Shown here: one piece after another, positions 24,568-34,000 of the stretch
Layout: each line of letters opens with the position of its first letter
Numbering within the stretch: position 1 is the stretch's first letter
From: Lysobacter sp. CFH 32150
GTDB lineage: Bacteria > Pseudomonadota > Gammaproteobacteria > Xanthomonadales > Xanthomonadaceae
Reading direction: 5' to 3'
NCBI RefSeq assembly: GCF_022758295.1
Contig: NZ_JALDWJ010000009.1
Location: 124,001-188,000, forward strand
Length of the DNA stretch: 64,000 bases
Notes under the pieces: generated by a model
The model's input: the letters and a program-made list of their open reading frames with translations, nothing else
What the model was told of the DNA's origin: nothing
Database searches by the model: none
Made by a program: the position numbers and the translations under genes

Positions 24568-26127
24568 GTGCCCACCACCCTCACTCAGCGCGGGCTCGGT
24601 TCCGCCGCGGACCGCCTCCCTGCAATGCGTCTGCGTTGGCTGGCCTTGGCCGCGCTCGCCGCCGCCACCGCCGCGCAAGCGCAGACATCGGCCACGCCTA
24701 ATCCGCTCGCCGTCCTCGACCATGGTTTGCGCCCCAGCGTGACCGCGCCGGGCGAGGCGGTACCACGCTGGTCGCTGGACGAGCGCATGCGCCACTACAA
24801 GGTGCCCGGGGTGGCGGTCGCGGTGCTGAAGGATGGCGAAGTGGTGCAGGTGGCCGGTTACGGCGTGCGCGAGGCCGGTACGCAGGACAGGGTCGATGGG
24901 GACACACTGTTCTCGGTCGGTTCGATCAGCAAGGTCGCAACGGCGACGACGACGCTGCGACTGGTGGCGCAGGGGCGGCTCGATCTGGATCGCAATGTCG
25001 ACGATTACCTCAAGCGCTGGGAACTGCCGGCCTCCGCCGAAGTACCGCAGCCGCGGGTGAGCCTGCGTATGCTGATGTCGCACACCGCCGGGCTGGGCTT
25101 GCACGGGTTCGCGGATTACCAGCCCAATGAACCGTTGCCGACCCTGGTGCAGGTGCTCGACGGACAAAAGCCAGCCAAGGGCGAGGCGGTGCGGTTCAAA
25201 TGGGCGCCGGGCCTAGTCAACGATTATTCCGGCGGCGGCGTCACTGTGGAGCAGGCGGTCATCGAGGATGCGACCGGCAAACCGCTGCAACGTCTCGCCG
25301 AGGAACAACTGTTTGCGCCGCTGCGCATGCGTCGCAGCACGTTCGAGAGCCCGCTGTCCGCCGCGCGCGGCAACATCGCCAAAGCGCACAACAGCGACGG
25401 TGCGCCGGCCGCGTTGCCGCGCGGCTGGGAAAGTTTCGCCGAGGCCGGGGCGTCGGGCCTGTGGACCAGTGCGAACGATCTGGGGCGGCTCGTGGGCGGC
25501 CTGATCAAGAGCTACCAGGGGCGTACCGATTTCCTGCTGCAGCCACTGGCCACGGCGATGATGACGCCAGTGTCACCGGGCCCGTTCGGCCTGGGACCGC
25601 GCCTGGGCGGTGTCGGCCTGGGACGGCATTTCTTCCACATGGGCGCCAACGACAGCTACCGGGCCTACTTGGAGGGGTATCCGGAAACCGGCGACGGTTT
25701 TGTGATCCTCACCAACGGCACTAATGGCACCCAACTGTCCTTCGAGATCCGCAACGCGCTGGCTGACGCGATCGGCCTGGGCGCGCGTCCGTTGCTGCGT
25801 AGCGTGGCGCCGCGCGTGCCGCCATCGCCGGACTATGCCGGCAGCTACCGGCTCGACGCCACCGTGCCGATGGATCTGCGCCGCGCGTCGGCCGACAACT
25901 TCGACTACGAATCCCTCCAGGTGCGTATCACTGGCGATGCAGCAGAAATCGTACTGCCGGGTCAGGACAAGCCGCAGCCGCTGCTGCCGCTGGGGCCGGC
26001 GCAATTCGTGCAGGCCGGGCTTTACATGTTCGTGTTCGATTTCCGCCGCGATGCCTGGGGCAAGGTGCGCGGAGTGTCGGTGTCGATACCGGAGGCGGAT
26101 TCGGTGGCGTACTACGTGCGCGAATGA
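24568..26127 (+). CDS. Exported serine hydrolase, beta-lactamase family
   Basis: A 519-residue protein (shorter if it starts at ATG 24625) with an Ala-rich signal peptide (core WLALAALAAATAAQAQ). The nucleophile motif is S119-I-S-K122. The second motif position reads Y220-S-G, not YxN, a departure from classical beta-lactamases seen in some esterase-like members. A C-terminal beta-rich domain covers about 415-519. The GTG start at 24568 has AAGGGA upstream, whereas ATG 24625 has none. The gene is enclosed by the two halves of a split gene and by REP-like elements, suggesting it arrived or was rearranged there. Confidence 0.87.
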   Translation: MPTTLTQRGLGSAADRLPAMRLRWLALAALAAATAAQAQTSATPNPLAVLDHGLRPSVTAPGEAVPRWSLDERMRHYKVPGVAVAVLKDGEVVQVAGYGVREAGTQDRVDGDTLFSVGSISKVATATTTLRLVAQGRLDLDRNVDDYLKRWELPASAEVPQPRVSLRMLMSHTAGLGLHGFADYQPNEPLPTLVQVLDGQKPAKGEAVRFKWAPGLVNDYSGGGVTVEQAVIEDATGKPLQRLAEEQLFAPLRMRRSTFESPLSAARGNIAKAHNSDGAPAALPRGWESFAEAGASGLWTSANDLGRLVGGLIKSYQGRTDFLLQPLATAMMTPVSPGPFGLGPRLGGVGLGRHFFHMGANDSYRAYLEGYPETGDGFVILTNGTNGTQLSFEIRNALADAIGLGARPLLRSVAPRVPPSPDYAGSYRLDATVPMDLRRASADNFDYESLQVRITGDAAEIVLPGQDKPQPLLPLGPAQFVQAGLYMFVFDFRRDAWGKVRGVSVSIPEADSVAYYVRE

Positions 26128-26182
26128 ATCCGGACAGGCGCAAAAAAACCGAGGCGCGGGCACGCGCCTCGCGTGAAAACAG

Positions 26183-26238
26183 GGAAAACAGGGGTCAGAG
26201 AACCATTTCATAAAAATGTACTCTGACCCCTGTTTTCC
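26183..26238. repeat. Extended REP-like palindrome
   Basis: Perfect 18-bp arms GGAAAACAGGGGTCAGAG (26183-26200) and CTCTGACCCCTGTTTTCC (26221-26238) enclose a further imperfect dyad (AACCATTTC...AAAATGTA). It is the longest member of the family seen at 6846 and 16084 and abuts the split-gene fragment on its right. Confidence 0.75.
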
Positions 26239-26535
26239 GTCGCTGCCCAACGCCATCTCGGTGTCGTTGGCTTTTTCCATCACGCGCTGCAACCGCACCA
26301 GCCGCGTGTTGAGCGCATCGTGCGCGGCCAGGTCGCGGCGCATTTCCTCGATGTCGAGGTCGCGCGACAGCATCCCGGTGTTCTCGGCCATCACGTCCAG
26401 CGCCTTGCGGCAGAACGCCTCCGACGCGTCACCCCTCTTGACCACCCACTGGCGCATCCGGGGAACAGAACGAGGAGGCCAGGAACCTTCCGAGGCCGCA
26501 GAAGAGGCCATCGATGCATGGAACAACTTCGTCAA
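26238..26535 (-). pseudogene. N-terminal fragment of a split gene
   Basis: Read from 26535 leftwards: MTKLFHASMASSAASEG, then MRQWVVKRGDASEAFCRKAL and IEEMRRDLAAHDALNTRL, reaching MALGSD before running into the REP palindrome at 26238. The last 120 bases repeat 24283-24402 with two mismatches seen by eye. Together with the fragment at 24138-24402 it would make one helical protein of about 145 residues. The intact family is not recognised. Confidence 0.6.
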
Positions 26536-26545
26536 CTACAGTTGA
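26532..26545. promoter_or_regulatory. Perfect short palindrome upstream of hsdM
   Basis: TCAACT-AC-AGTTGA lies 52 bases before the hsdM start, in the expected promoter region. It could be an operator for a regulator of the restriction-modification operon, but no controller gene is seen nearby. Confidence 0.35.
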
Positions 26546-26596
26546 GCTAGCCTGTCGGCCAAATCTGCCAAAAACCTTCGAATTCGCAGGAATGTA

Positions 26597-28549
26597 ATGA
26601 ACCAATCCGCGCTATCCGCTTTCATTTGGTCTGTCGCCGACCTGCTGCGTGGCAATTACAAGCAATCCGACTACGGCAAGGTCATCCTGCCGTTCACCCT
26701 ATTGCGTCGCCTGGATTGCGTGCTGGCTCCGACCAAGGCGGCGGTGCTGGCCGAATACGCCGACCGCAAGAAGCTCAAGATTGACCTCAAGCCGTTCCTG
26801 ACGAAGAAGAGCAAGCACGGCTTCTACAACACATCGAAGCTGGACTTCGTCACGTTGCTGGCCGACCCCGGCAACATCCGCAAGAATATGGCGTCCTACC
26901 TCGCCGGGTTCTCGGACGACGTGCGCGACATCTTCGAACGCTACGACTTCTCCCGCCAGATCGAGAAGCTGGACGAGGAGAACCTGCTGTACCTGATCGT
27001 GCAGAAGTTCGCCAAGGTGAACCTCAGCCCCAAGCACGTCAGCAACGTGCAGATGGGCATGATCTTCGAGGAGCTGATTCGCAAGTTTGCAGAACTGTCC
27101 AACGAGACCGCGGGCGAGCACTACACCCCGCGCGAGGTCATCCGCCTGATGGTGGACCTGTTGTTCAACCCTGACGACAAGGTGCTGACCAAGCCCGGCA
27201 CCGTGCGCTCGATGTACGACCCGACCGCAGGAACCGGCGGCATGTTGTCGGTCGCCGAGGAATACCTGCGCGTCCTTAACCCTGACGCCAAGCTGGTGGT
27301 GCACGGCCAAGAGTTGAACCCAGAGTCCTACGCCATTTGCAAGGCGGACATGCTGATCAAGGGTCAGAAGATCGAGAGCATCGCGCTGGGCAACACCCTG
27401 TCGCACGACGCCCACGCCGGCGCGCATTTCGACTACGGACTGTCCAATCCACCGTTCGGTGTGGAGTGGAAGAAGGTCGAGAAAGCAGTTCGTGACGAGC
27501 ATGAGAAGAAAGGCTTCCACGGCCGCTTCGGCCCGGGCCTGCCGCGCGTGTCCGACGGCAGCCTGCTATTCCTGATGCACCTGCTCAGCAAAATGCGCCC
27601 GGTCAGCCAGGGCGGCGGCCGCGTCGGCATCGTGCTCAACGGCAGCCCATTGTTCACCGGTAACGCCGGATCGGGCGAGAGCGCCATCCGCCAATGGGTG
27701 CTGGAGAGCGATTACCTCGATGCCATCGTGGCCCTGCCCACGGACATGTTCTACAACACCGGCATCAGTACCTACGTGTGGATCCTGTCCAACCACAAGC
27801 CGAAGGCGCGCAAGGACAAGGTCATTCTGATCAACGGCGTCGACTTCTTCCAGAAGATGCGCAAGAGCTTGGGTTCCAAGCGAAAGGAACTGGGACAAGG
27901 CGACATCGATCGCATCGTCAAGTTGTATGGCGACTACGCGCCGACCGAGCACAGCAAGATCTTCGACACCCGCGATTTCGGCTACTCCACCATCACCGTC
28001 GAACGCCCATTGCGGCTCAACTTCGCCGTTAGCGCCGAGCGCCTGTCGCGACTGGATACGAGCAAGCCGCTGGCGAAACTCGGCGATGACCTCGACGCGC
28101 TCAAGCAAGCCTTGGCGAAGCTGGGCGCGAAGAGGCAATGGAGCAGCCGTGAGGCGTTCCTGAAGGACGCGAAGAAGACCATTGCCGCTGCCGGCGTGAC
28201 GCTGGCGCCGCCGCAACTCAAGGCCCTGTGGGAAACGTTGGGCGAACGCGACGAACACGCCGAAGCCTGCACCGACAGCAAAGGTCGCCCCGAGCCGGAC
28301 AGCGACCTGCGCGACACCGAGAACGTGCCACTGTCCGACGACATCCAGGCTTACTTCGAGCGCGAGGTGTTGCCACATATGGCTGACGCATGGATCGACC
28401 ATGACAAGACCCGGATCGGTTATGAGATTCCGTTTACCCGTCACTTCTACCAGTACGTGCCGCCGCGGCCGCTGGAGGAGATCGATACCGAGCTGAAGGC
28501 GTTGTCGGCGGAGATCATGGAGTTGCTGGGGGAGGTCGCTTCTGCATGA
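26597..28549 (+). CDS. hsdM: Type I restriction-modification system, methyltransferase subunit
   Basis: A 650-residue HsdM that methylates adenine at the site chosen by HsdS. The N-terminal helical domain (about 5-150) begins FIWSVADLLRGNYKQSDYGK. The methyltransferase core has the AdoMet-binding DPTAGTGGM (208-216) and the catalytic NPPFG (284-288); YTPREVIRLM (about 176) is the usual linker motif. The C-terminal part (about 490-650) is helical. AGGA precedes the ATG. The gene overlaps hsdS by ATGA. The length is on the long side for the family but within its range. Confidence 0.96.
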   Translation: MNQSALSAFIWSVADLLRGNYKQSDYGKVILPFTLLRRLDCVLAPTKAAVLAEYADRKKLKIDLKPFLTKKSKHGFYNTSKLDFVTLLADPGNIRKNMASYLAGFSDDVRDIFERYDFSRQIEKLDEENLLYLIVQKFAKVNLSPKHVSNVQMGMIFEELIRKFAELSNETAGEHYTPREVIRLMVDLLFNPDDKVLTKPGTVRSMYDPTAGTGGMLSVAEEYLRVLNPDAKLVVHGQELNPESYAICKADMLIKGQKIESIALGNTLSHDAHAGAHFDYGLSNPPFGVEWKKVEKAVRDEHEKKGFHGRFGPGLPRVSDGSLLFLMHLLSKMRPVSQGGGRVGIVLNGSPLFTGNAGSGESAIRQWVLESDYLDAIVALPTDMFYNTGISTYVWILSNHKPKARKDKVILINGVDFFQKMRKSLGSKRKELGQGDIDRIVKLYGDYAPTEHSKIFDTRDFGYSTITVERPLRLNFAVSAERLSRLDTSKPLAKLGDDLDALKQALAKLGAKRQWSSREAFLKDAKKTIAAAGVTLAPPQLKALWETLGERDEHAEACTDSKGRPEPDSDLRDTENVPLSDDIQAYFEREVLPHMADAWIDHDKTRIGYEIPFTRHFYQYVPPRPLEEIDTELKALSAEIMELLGEVASA

Positions 28550-29862
28550 GGACTTATCCCGAATATCGCGATACGGGCCTACCCGAGATCGGCACGATAC
28601 CGACGCACTGGGATGCTGGACCAATTAAGCGCGGCTACGAAGTTGTACTGGGCAAGATGCTCAAGCGGGCGCCAGCAACCACTCTTGATCTGGAGGCGCC
28701 GTATCTCAGAGCCGCGAATATCCAGCCAACGGGGCTGGACTTGGATGACCTGAAAACGATGTGGTTCAGTTCAACGGAACTGCACCGTCTGCAGATCGAG
28801 CAAGGTGACCTTCTCGTAAGCGAAGGCGGTGATGTCGGTCGGGCAGTCATAGCAGGGCCTGTTAATGGAGAGCTTGGCTTTCAGAATTCGGTCAATCGGG
28901 TTAGAGCTTATGAGCCCAACACCGCGCGCTTCCTCTACTACTGGCTCCGGGCAGTAAAGGATGCTGGATACATTGATGCGCTGTGCAACAAGTCGACAAT
29001 CGCTCACTTCACGGCCGAGAAAGTTCAGTCTGCCCTAACTCCTTACCCGACTGGTGATGAACAAATTGAGATAGTTCGCTATCTCGACCGCGAAACCTCT
29101 CGCATCGACACCCTGATCACCAAGCAGCAGCGGCTAGTCGAGCTGCTTCAGGAAAGGCGCCAGGCCCTTATCACCCGCGCCGTCACCAAGGGCCTCGACC
29201 CGGCTGTGTCGATGAAGGACAGCGGCGTGGAGTGGCTGGGCGAGGTGCCGGCACATTGGCATGTGCACCCACTCAAACGCATTAGCGCGCTTACCGTTGG
29301 AATCGTCGTTGAACCCGCGAAGCATTACGTTGAATCCGGTGTTCCGACTCTGAGATCGCTGAACATACGGCCAGGATTTATTGATCAATCCAACCTTGTA
29401 TACATCTCGGATGATTCCAACCGCCTGCTGTCCAAGTCAAGGCTCAGGTCTGGAGACTTGGTTGCGGTGCGGACTGGCCAGCCAGGGACCACTGCGGTCA
29501 TCCCTGCGGAACTAGATGGGTGCAACTGCATTGATCTGATCATCATCCGGAAGCCGGTCGAAGGCTGCCAAAAATATCTTTGTTGGTATTTGGCGGCCGA
29601 TGTGGCAGTCCGGCAGTTCTCAGAAGGGTCAGGTGGCGCAATCCAACAGCATTTCAATGTAGGAACGGCGATGAACCTCCTCGTCGTTGTGCCCCCAACG
29701 GACGAGCAAGTTGAAATCGCCGACTTCCTCGATAGCGAAACGACAAAAATCGACCACCTGATCGATCAAACTCAAAGAATGGTCGCTCTTTCGAGGGAGC
29801 ATCGGGCGGCTCTGATATCGGCCGCTGTCACCGGCAAAATCGACGTGAGGCAAGCCGCGTGA
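28546..29862 (+). CDS. hsdS: Type I restriction-modification system, specificity subunit
   Basis: A 438-residue HsdS with two target recognition domains (about residues 15-170 and 225-385), each followed by a conserved helical spacer: first EIVRYLDRETSRIDTLITKQ, then EIADFLDSETTKIDHLIDQT. Both half-subunits end with similar helices (RRQALITRAVTKG and HRAALISAAVTGK), the usual internal duplication. The two recognition domains are noticeably more A/T-rich than the neighbouring genes, as expected for domains exchanged by transfer. The DNA sequence recognised cannot be predicted here. Confidence 0.95.
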   Translation: MRTYPEYRDTGLPEIGTIPTHWDAGPIKRGYEVVLGKMLKRAPATTLDLEAPYLRAANIQPTGLDLDDLKTMWFSSTELHRLQIEQGDLLVSEGGDVGRAVIAGPVNGELGFQNSVNRVRAYEPNTARFLYYWLRAVKDAGYIDALCNKSTIAHFTAEKVQSALTPYPTGDEQIEIVRYLDRETSRIDTLITKQQRLVELLQERRQALITRAVTKGLDPAVSMKDSGVEWLGEVPAHWHVHPLKRISALTVGIVVEPAKHYVESGVPTLRSLNIRPGFIDQSNLVYISDDSNRLLSKSRLRSGDLVAVRTGQPGTTAVIPAELDGCNCIDLIIIRKPVEGCQKYLCWYLAADVAVRQFSEGSGGAIQQHFNVGTAMNLLVVVPPTDEQVEIADFLDSETTKIDHLIDQTQRMVALSREHRAALISAAVTGKIDVRQAA

Positions 29863-29947
29863 GACGAGGGTGTGCTGGTTAACTTGATGAGCAAGTTGGT
29901 TGGCGGCTAAATAAACGATCAACGGCAAGAAGAATCAGGGGAAGTAA

Positions 29948-31048
29948 ATGCCGATTTACCGAGTAACCGATAGCTCCCTTCAGCCCGTTGCCGAAACAAC
30001 CTTTGCCAGCGAACGTCTGCTGGAACGCCGCGACTTGCAACGATTGTTGCGTGCCGATATCAGCCCATTGGGCGAAGACATCATGGTGATCGCGGAGGAG
30101 TTCGCGGAGTGGGACGCCAGCCAGCGACGCATCGACCTGCTTTGTTTGGACCGGGATGCCAGCCTTGTCGTGGTGGAGCTCAAACGCACCGAAGACGGCG
30201 GTCACATGGAGCTCCAAGCTATTCGCTACGCGGCGATGGTCTCCAGCATGACGCTGGAGCGGGCGGTGGCGACTTATGCGCGCACCCTCGGTGGGGATGA
30301 TGCCGAGGCCAAGGCACAGCGCGAGATCCTAGAGTTCCTCGATCTTCCCTCGGTTGATGAAGGTGCCTTGTCTGACAAGGTTCGGATGATCCTTGTGGCC
30401 GCTGATTTTTCGACCGAGTTGACCACTTCCGTTATGTGGCTCAACAAGCAGGAGCTGGACATCACATGTATTCGCCTGAAGCCGTATCGATTGGATGGGC
30501 AAGTGCTGTTGGATGTCAGTCAGATCATTCCGCTACCTGAAGCGGCGGACTATGTCGTACGCGTGCGTGAGCGTGAGCAGGAAAAGCGCAAGGTGGTCAA
30601 TGGTAGGCAGCAGATTCTCAGGCAGTTCTGGGCTCAGCTGATCGATCGATCCAGGCCGAAAACTAACCTCTTGACGAACCGCAGTGCGACGACGGACCAC
30701 TGGCTAAGTGCCGGTATTGGCCGCTCTGGATTCGGCCTAAATCTCAGTCTTGCCCAGGACTTCGGGCGCGTGGAGTGCTACGTACGATTGCCCGGCGACG
30801 ACGGTGAGCGTTCAGATCGGGCTTTTGAGCAGCTATTCGCTCAGAAGGAAGCGATCGAGAAAAAGTTTGGTGCTCCTCTCGAATGGCAATCCCTTCCCAA
30901 CCGAATCGGCTCTCGTCTCTGTTTCGAGTTTCCGGGCGGCTGGACATTGCCCGAAGAACAGTGGCCTGACTATCAGGACATCCTTATCGACGCGATGGTG
31001 CGGTTGGCGAATGCGTTACGGGAACCCGTCCAGCGACTAAACGTCTGA
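29948..31048 (+). CDS. DUF4268 protein with PD-(D/E)XK nuclease-like domain inside the hsd operon
   Basis: A 366-residue protein. The N-terminal half (about 1-150) has a nuclease-like core: D63 in RIDLLCLD, then E77-L-K79 in VVVELKR, followed by a helix with Gln and Tyr (LQAIRYAAM), the PD-(D/E)XK pattern. The C-terminal half (about 220-366) matches DUF4268: QILRQFWAQLIDR, then YVRLPGDDGERSDRAFEQLF and a final WPDYQDILIDAMVRLANAL. GGGGAAG lies before the ATG. It sits 85 bases after hsdS and 12 bases before hsdR, so it is in the operon. It may be an accessory nuclease or modulator of the system; this is inferred. Confidence 0.85.
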   Translation: MPIYRVTDSSLQPVAETTFASERLLERRDLQRLLRADISPLGEDIMVIAEEFAEWDASQRRIDLLCLDRDASLVVVELKRTEDGGHMELQAIRYAAMVSSMTLERAVATYARTLGGDDAEAKAQREILEFLDLPSVDEGALSDKVRMILVAADFSTELTTSVMWLNKQELDITCIRLKPYRLDGQVLLDVSQIIPLPEAADYVVRVREREQEKRKVVNGRQQILRQFWAQLIDRSRPKTNLLTNRSATTDHWLSAGIGRSGFGLNLSLAQDFGRVECYVRLPGDDGERSDRAFEQLFAQKEAIEKKFGAPLEWQSLPNRIGSRLCFEFPGGWTLPEEQWPDYQDILIDAMVRLANALREPVQRLNV

Positions 31049-31060
31049 GGTAGCTCCCAC

Positions 31061-34000
31061 ATGAACCTGCATAAGGAACTCAATTTCGAGCGCGAGATCT
31101 GCCAGCACCTCGCCGCGCACGGCTGGCTGCATTCAACGAACGACAAGGGTTACGACAAGGCTCTGGCGTTGTATCCCGAGGACCTCATCGGCTGGCTCAA
31201 GGACACCCAGAAGGACGAGTGGGCCAAGCTGGAGGCCTGGCACAAGGGCGATACCGAGAGGCAGCTGCAGCAGCGCGTCGCGCAACTGCTCGACAAGGTC
31301 GGTCCGCTGGAAGCGCTGCGCAAGAGTTTCAAGGACCACAGCGCACGTTTCGACCTGTGTCAGTTCCGCCCGGCTCATGGCCATAACCCTGATTCGCAGG
31401 CGCGCTATGCCGCCAATCGCTTGCGAGTGGTGCAGCAGGTGCACTACTCGCAGCACCACAACAACTCGATCGACCTGGTGTTTTTCATCAACGGTATTCC
31501 GGTGGCAACCGCTGAGCTGAAGACCGATTTCACCCAGACGCTGGCGGATGCCACGCGCCAGTACCGCGACGCGCGCCTGCCGCGTGACCCGGTGGCCAAG
31601 CAGGACGAGCCGCTGCTGGCGTTCAACCGCCGCGCGCTGGTGCACTTCGCGGTCAGCACCGATCGGGTGGCAATGGCCACTAGGCTGGCCGGCAAGGGCA
31701 CGTTCTTCCTGCCGTTCGACCAGGGCCATGACGAGGGTGCGGGCAACCCGCCCAGCGATGGCTATCGCACTGCCTATCTGTGGGAACGGGTGCTGCAACG
31801 TGATGCGTGGCTGGAGATCCTCGGCAGCTTCCTGCATCTGGAACGCAAGGAAGAAGTCGACAACAAGGGCAGCAAGAAGATCAAGGAGACGCTCCTGTTC
31901 CCGCGTTTCCACCAGTGGGAGGCAGTGAACAAGCTGGTGTCGACCGCACGTACAGAAGGTGCGGGCCACACCTATCTGGTCATGCACTCGGCCGGCTCGG
32001 GCAAGACGAATTCGATCTCGTGGCTGGCACATCGTTTGGCTGTGTTGCACGACACGCACGACGACAAGGTGTTCGACGGCGTCATTGTTATCACCGACCG
32101 CGCAGTGCTGGATGCGCAGCTGCAGGAAGCGATTGCGCAGATCGAGCACAAGACCGGTTTCGTCAAGACCATCGAGGCCAAGGACGGTGCCAAGTCGGGA
32201 CAGCTCAAGCAGGCTTTGATCGATGGCACGCCAATCATCGTGGTGACGTTGCAGACCTTCCCATTCGTGCTGGAGGCGATCAAGGGCGAGGCCGACCTCA
32301 AGAGCCGAAGCTTCGCGGTGATCGCTGACGAGGCGCATTCCTCACAGACCGGCGCCGCGGCCCGCAAGCTCAAGGAAGTGCTGACAGCGGAAGAACTAGA
32401 GGAGGGCGTCGAGGTCAGTGCCGAAGACCTGATGCTGGCCGAGATGGCGGCACGCACGCTACCGGGCAACATCAGCTTCTTCGCCTTCACCGCCACACCC
32501 AAGGCCAAGACCATCGAGTTGTTCGGTCGGCGACCGGATACGGCGCGCCCGGCCTCGGACGACAACAAGCCAGAACCGTTCCATGTCTATTCGATGCGCC
32601 AGGCGATCGAGGAGGAGTTCATCCTCGACGTGCTGCTCAACTTCACTCCGTACAAGCTGGCCTACAAGCTGGCGCACAACGGCAAGGATTACGACGACAC
32701 CGCCGTCTTGAAGTCCGAGGGAATGAAGCAGCTGGCGCGTTGGGTGCGCCTGCATCCGTACAACATCAGCCAGAAGGTCGCGATCATCGTCGAGCACTTC
32801 CGCCAGCACATCGGCGGGCGGTTGGATGGACAGGCCAAGGCCATGGTGGTGACTGCATCGCGCAAGGAGGCCGTGCGCTACAAGCTGGCGATGGACAAGT
32901 ACCTGGCCGAGAACAAGTACGGGCATATCCAGGCGCTGGTGGCGTTTTCCGGCGAGGTCCATGACCTGGATAGCGGGCCCGACAAGTTCACCGAGAACAA
33001 CATGAATCCGGCGTTGGGCAAACGCGACATCCGCGAGGGCTTTGCAACTGGAGAGTTCCAGTTGTTGTTGGTGGCCAACAAGTTCCAGACCGGCTTCGAC
33101 CAACCCAAGCTTGTGGCGATGTACGTGGATAAGCGGCTGGCGGGTGTGAGCGCGGTGCAGACGCTGTCGCGCCTGAACCGCATGTACCCAGGCAAAAAGG
33201 AAACTTTCGTGCTCGACTTCGTCAACGATGCGGATGAGATCCGCAAGTCGTTCGAGCCGTACTACCGTACTGCGCAGCTGGCCGGCGTGTCCGACCCGAA
33301 CCTGATCCATGACTTGCAAGCCAAGCTAGACGGCAAGCTGATCTACACGCCCAGCGAAGTCGATGGCTTTGCCAATGCGTGGTTCGACCCAAAGGGCACG
33401 CAGAAGGCATTGCAGCCGTTCATCGCACCCGCTGTGGATCGTTTTCGCGGTCAGCTGGATGACGCACGCAAGTCTGACGATAGCGAGGCCGAGGATGCAC
33501 TGGAACAGTTCGTCCGCGACCTGGGCAGCTTTGTGCGGATGTACGACTTCCTCTCGCAGATCATCAACTATGGCGATACCGATCTGGAGAAGCGCTACCA
33601 CTTCTTCAAATGCTTGATCCCGTGGATTCGCGAGCAGGGCCGTGGCGAAGCGGTCGACCTGTCCGGCGTCAAGCTGACGCACTACAAGCTGCGAGAAGGA
33701 CAGGAGGGCGGCATTCCCCTCGGAGTCGATGATGACCCGGCCACATATCAGCTCAAGCCGATCACAGAACTCGGCAGCGGGGAGGCGCATCAGGATGAGA
33801 AAGTGCGGCTGTCCGAACTGGTCAAGAAGCTCAACGATTTATTCGAGGGTGATCTGACCGACAGCGATACTGTGGCTTATGTGCAGCACATCACCGGCAA
33901 GTTGTTGGAGAACGATACGTTGGCGCAGCAGGCGGCGAGCAACACCAAGGCGCAGTTCGCGTTAGGCGACTTCAACGCCGCTCTCGAAGATTCGGTCATT

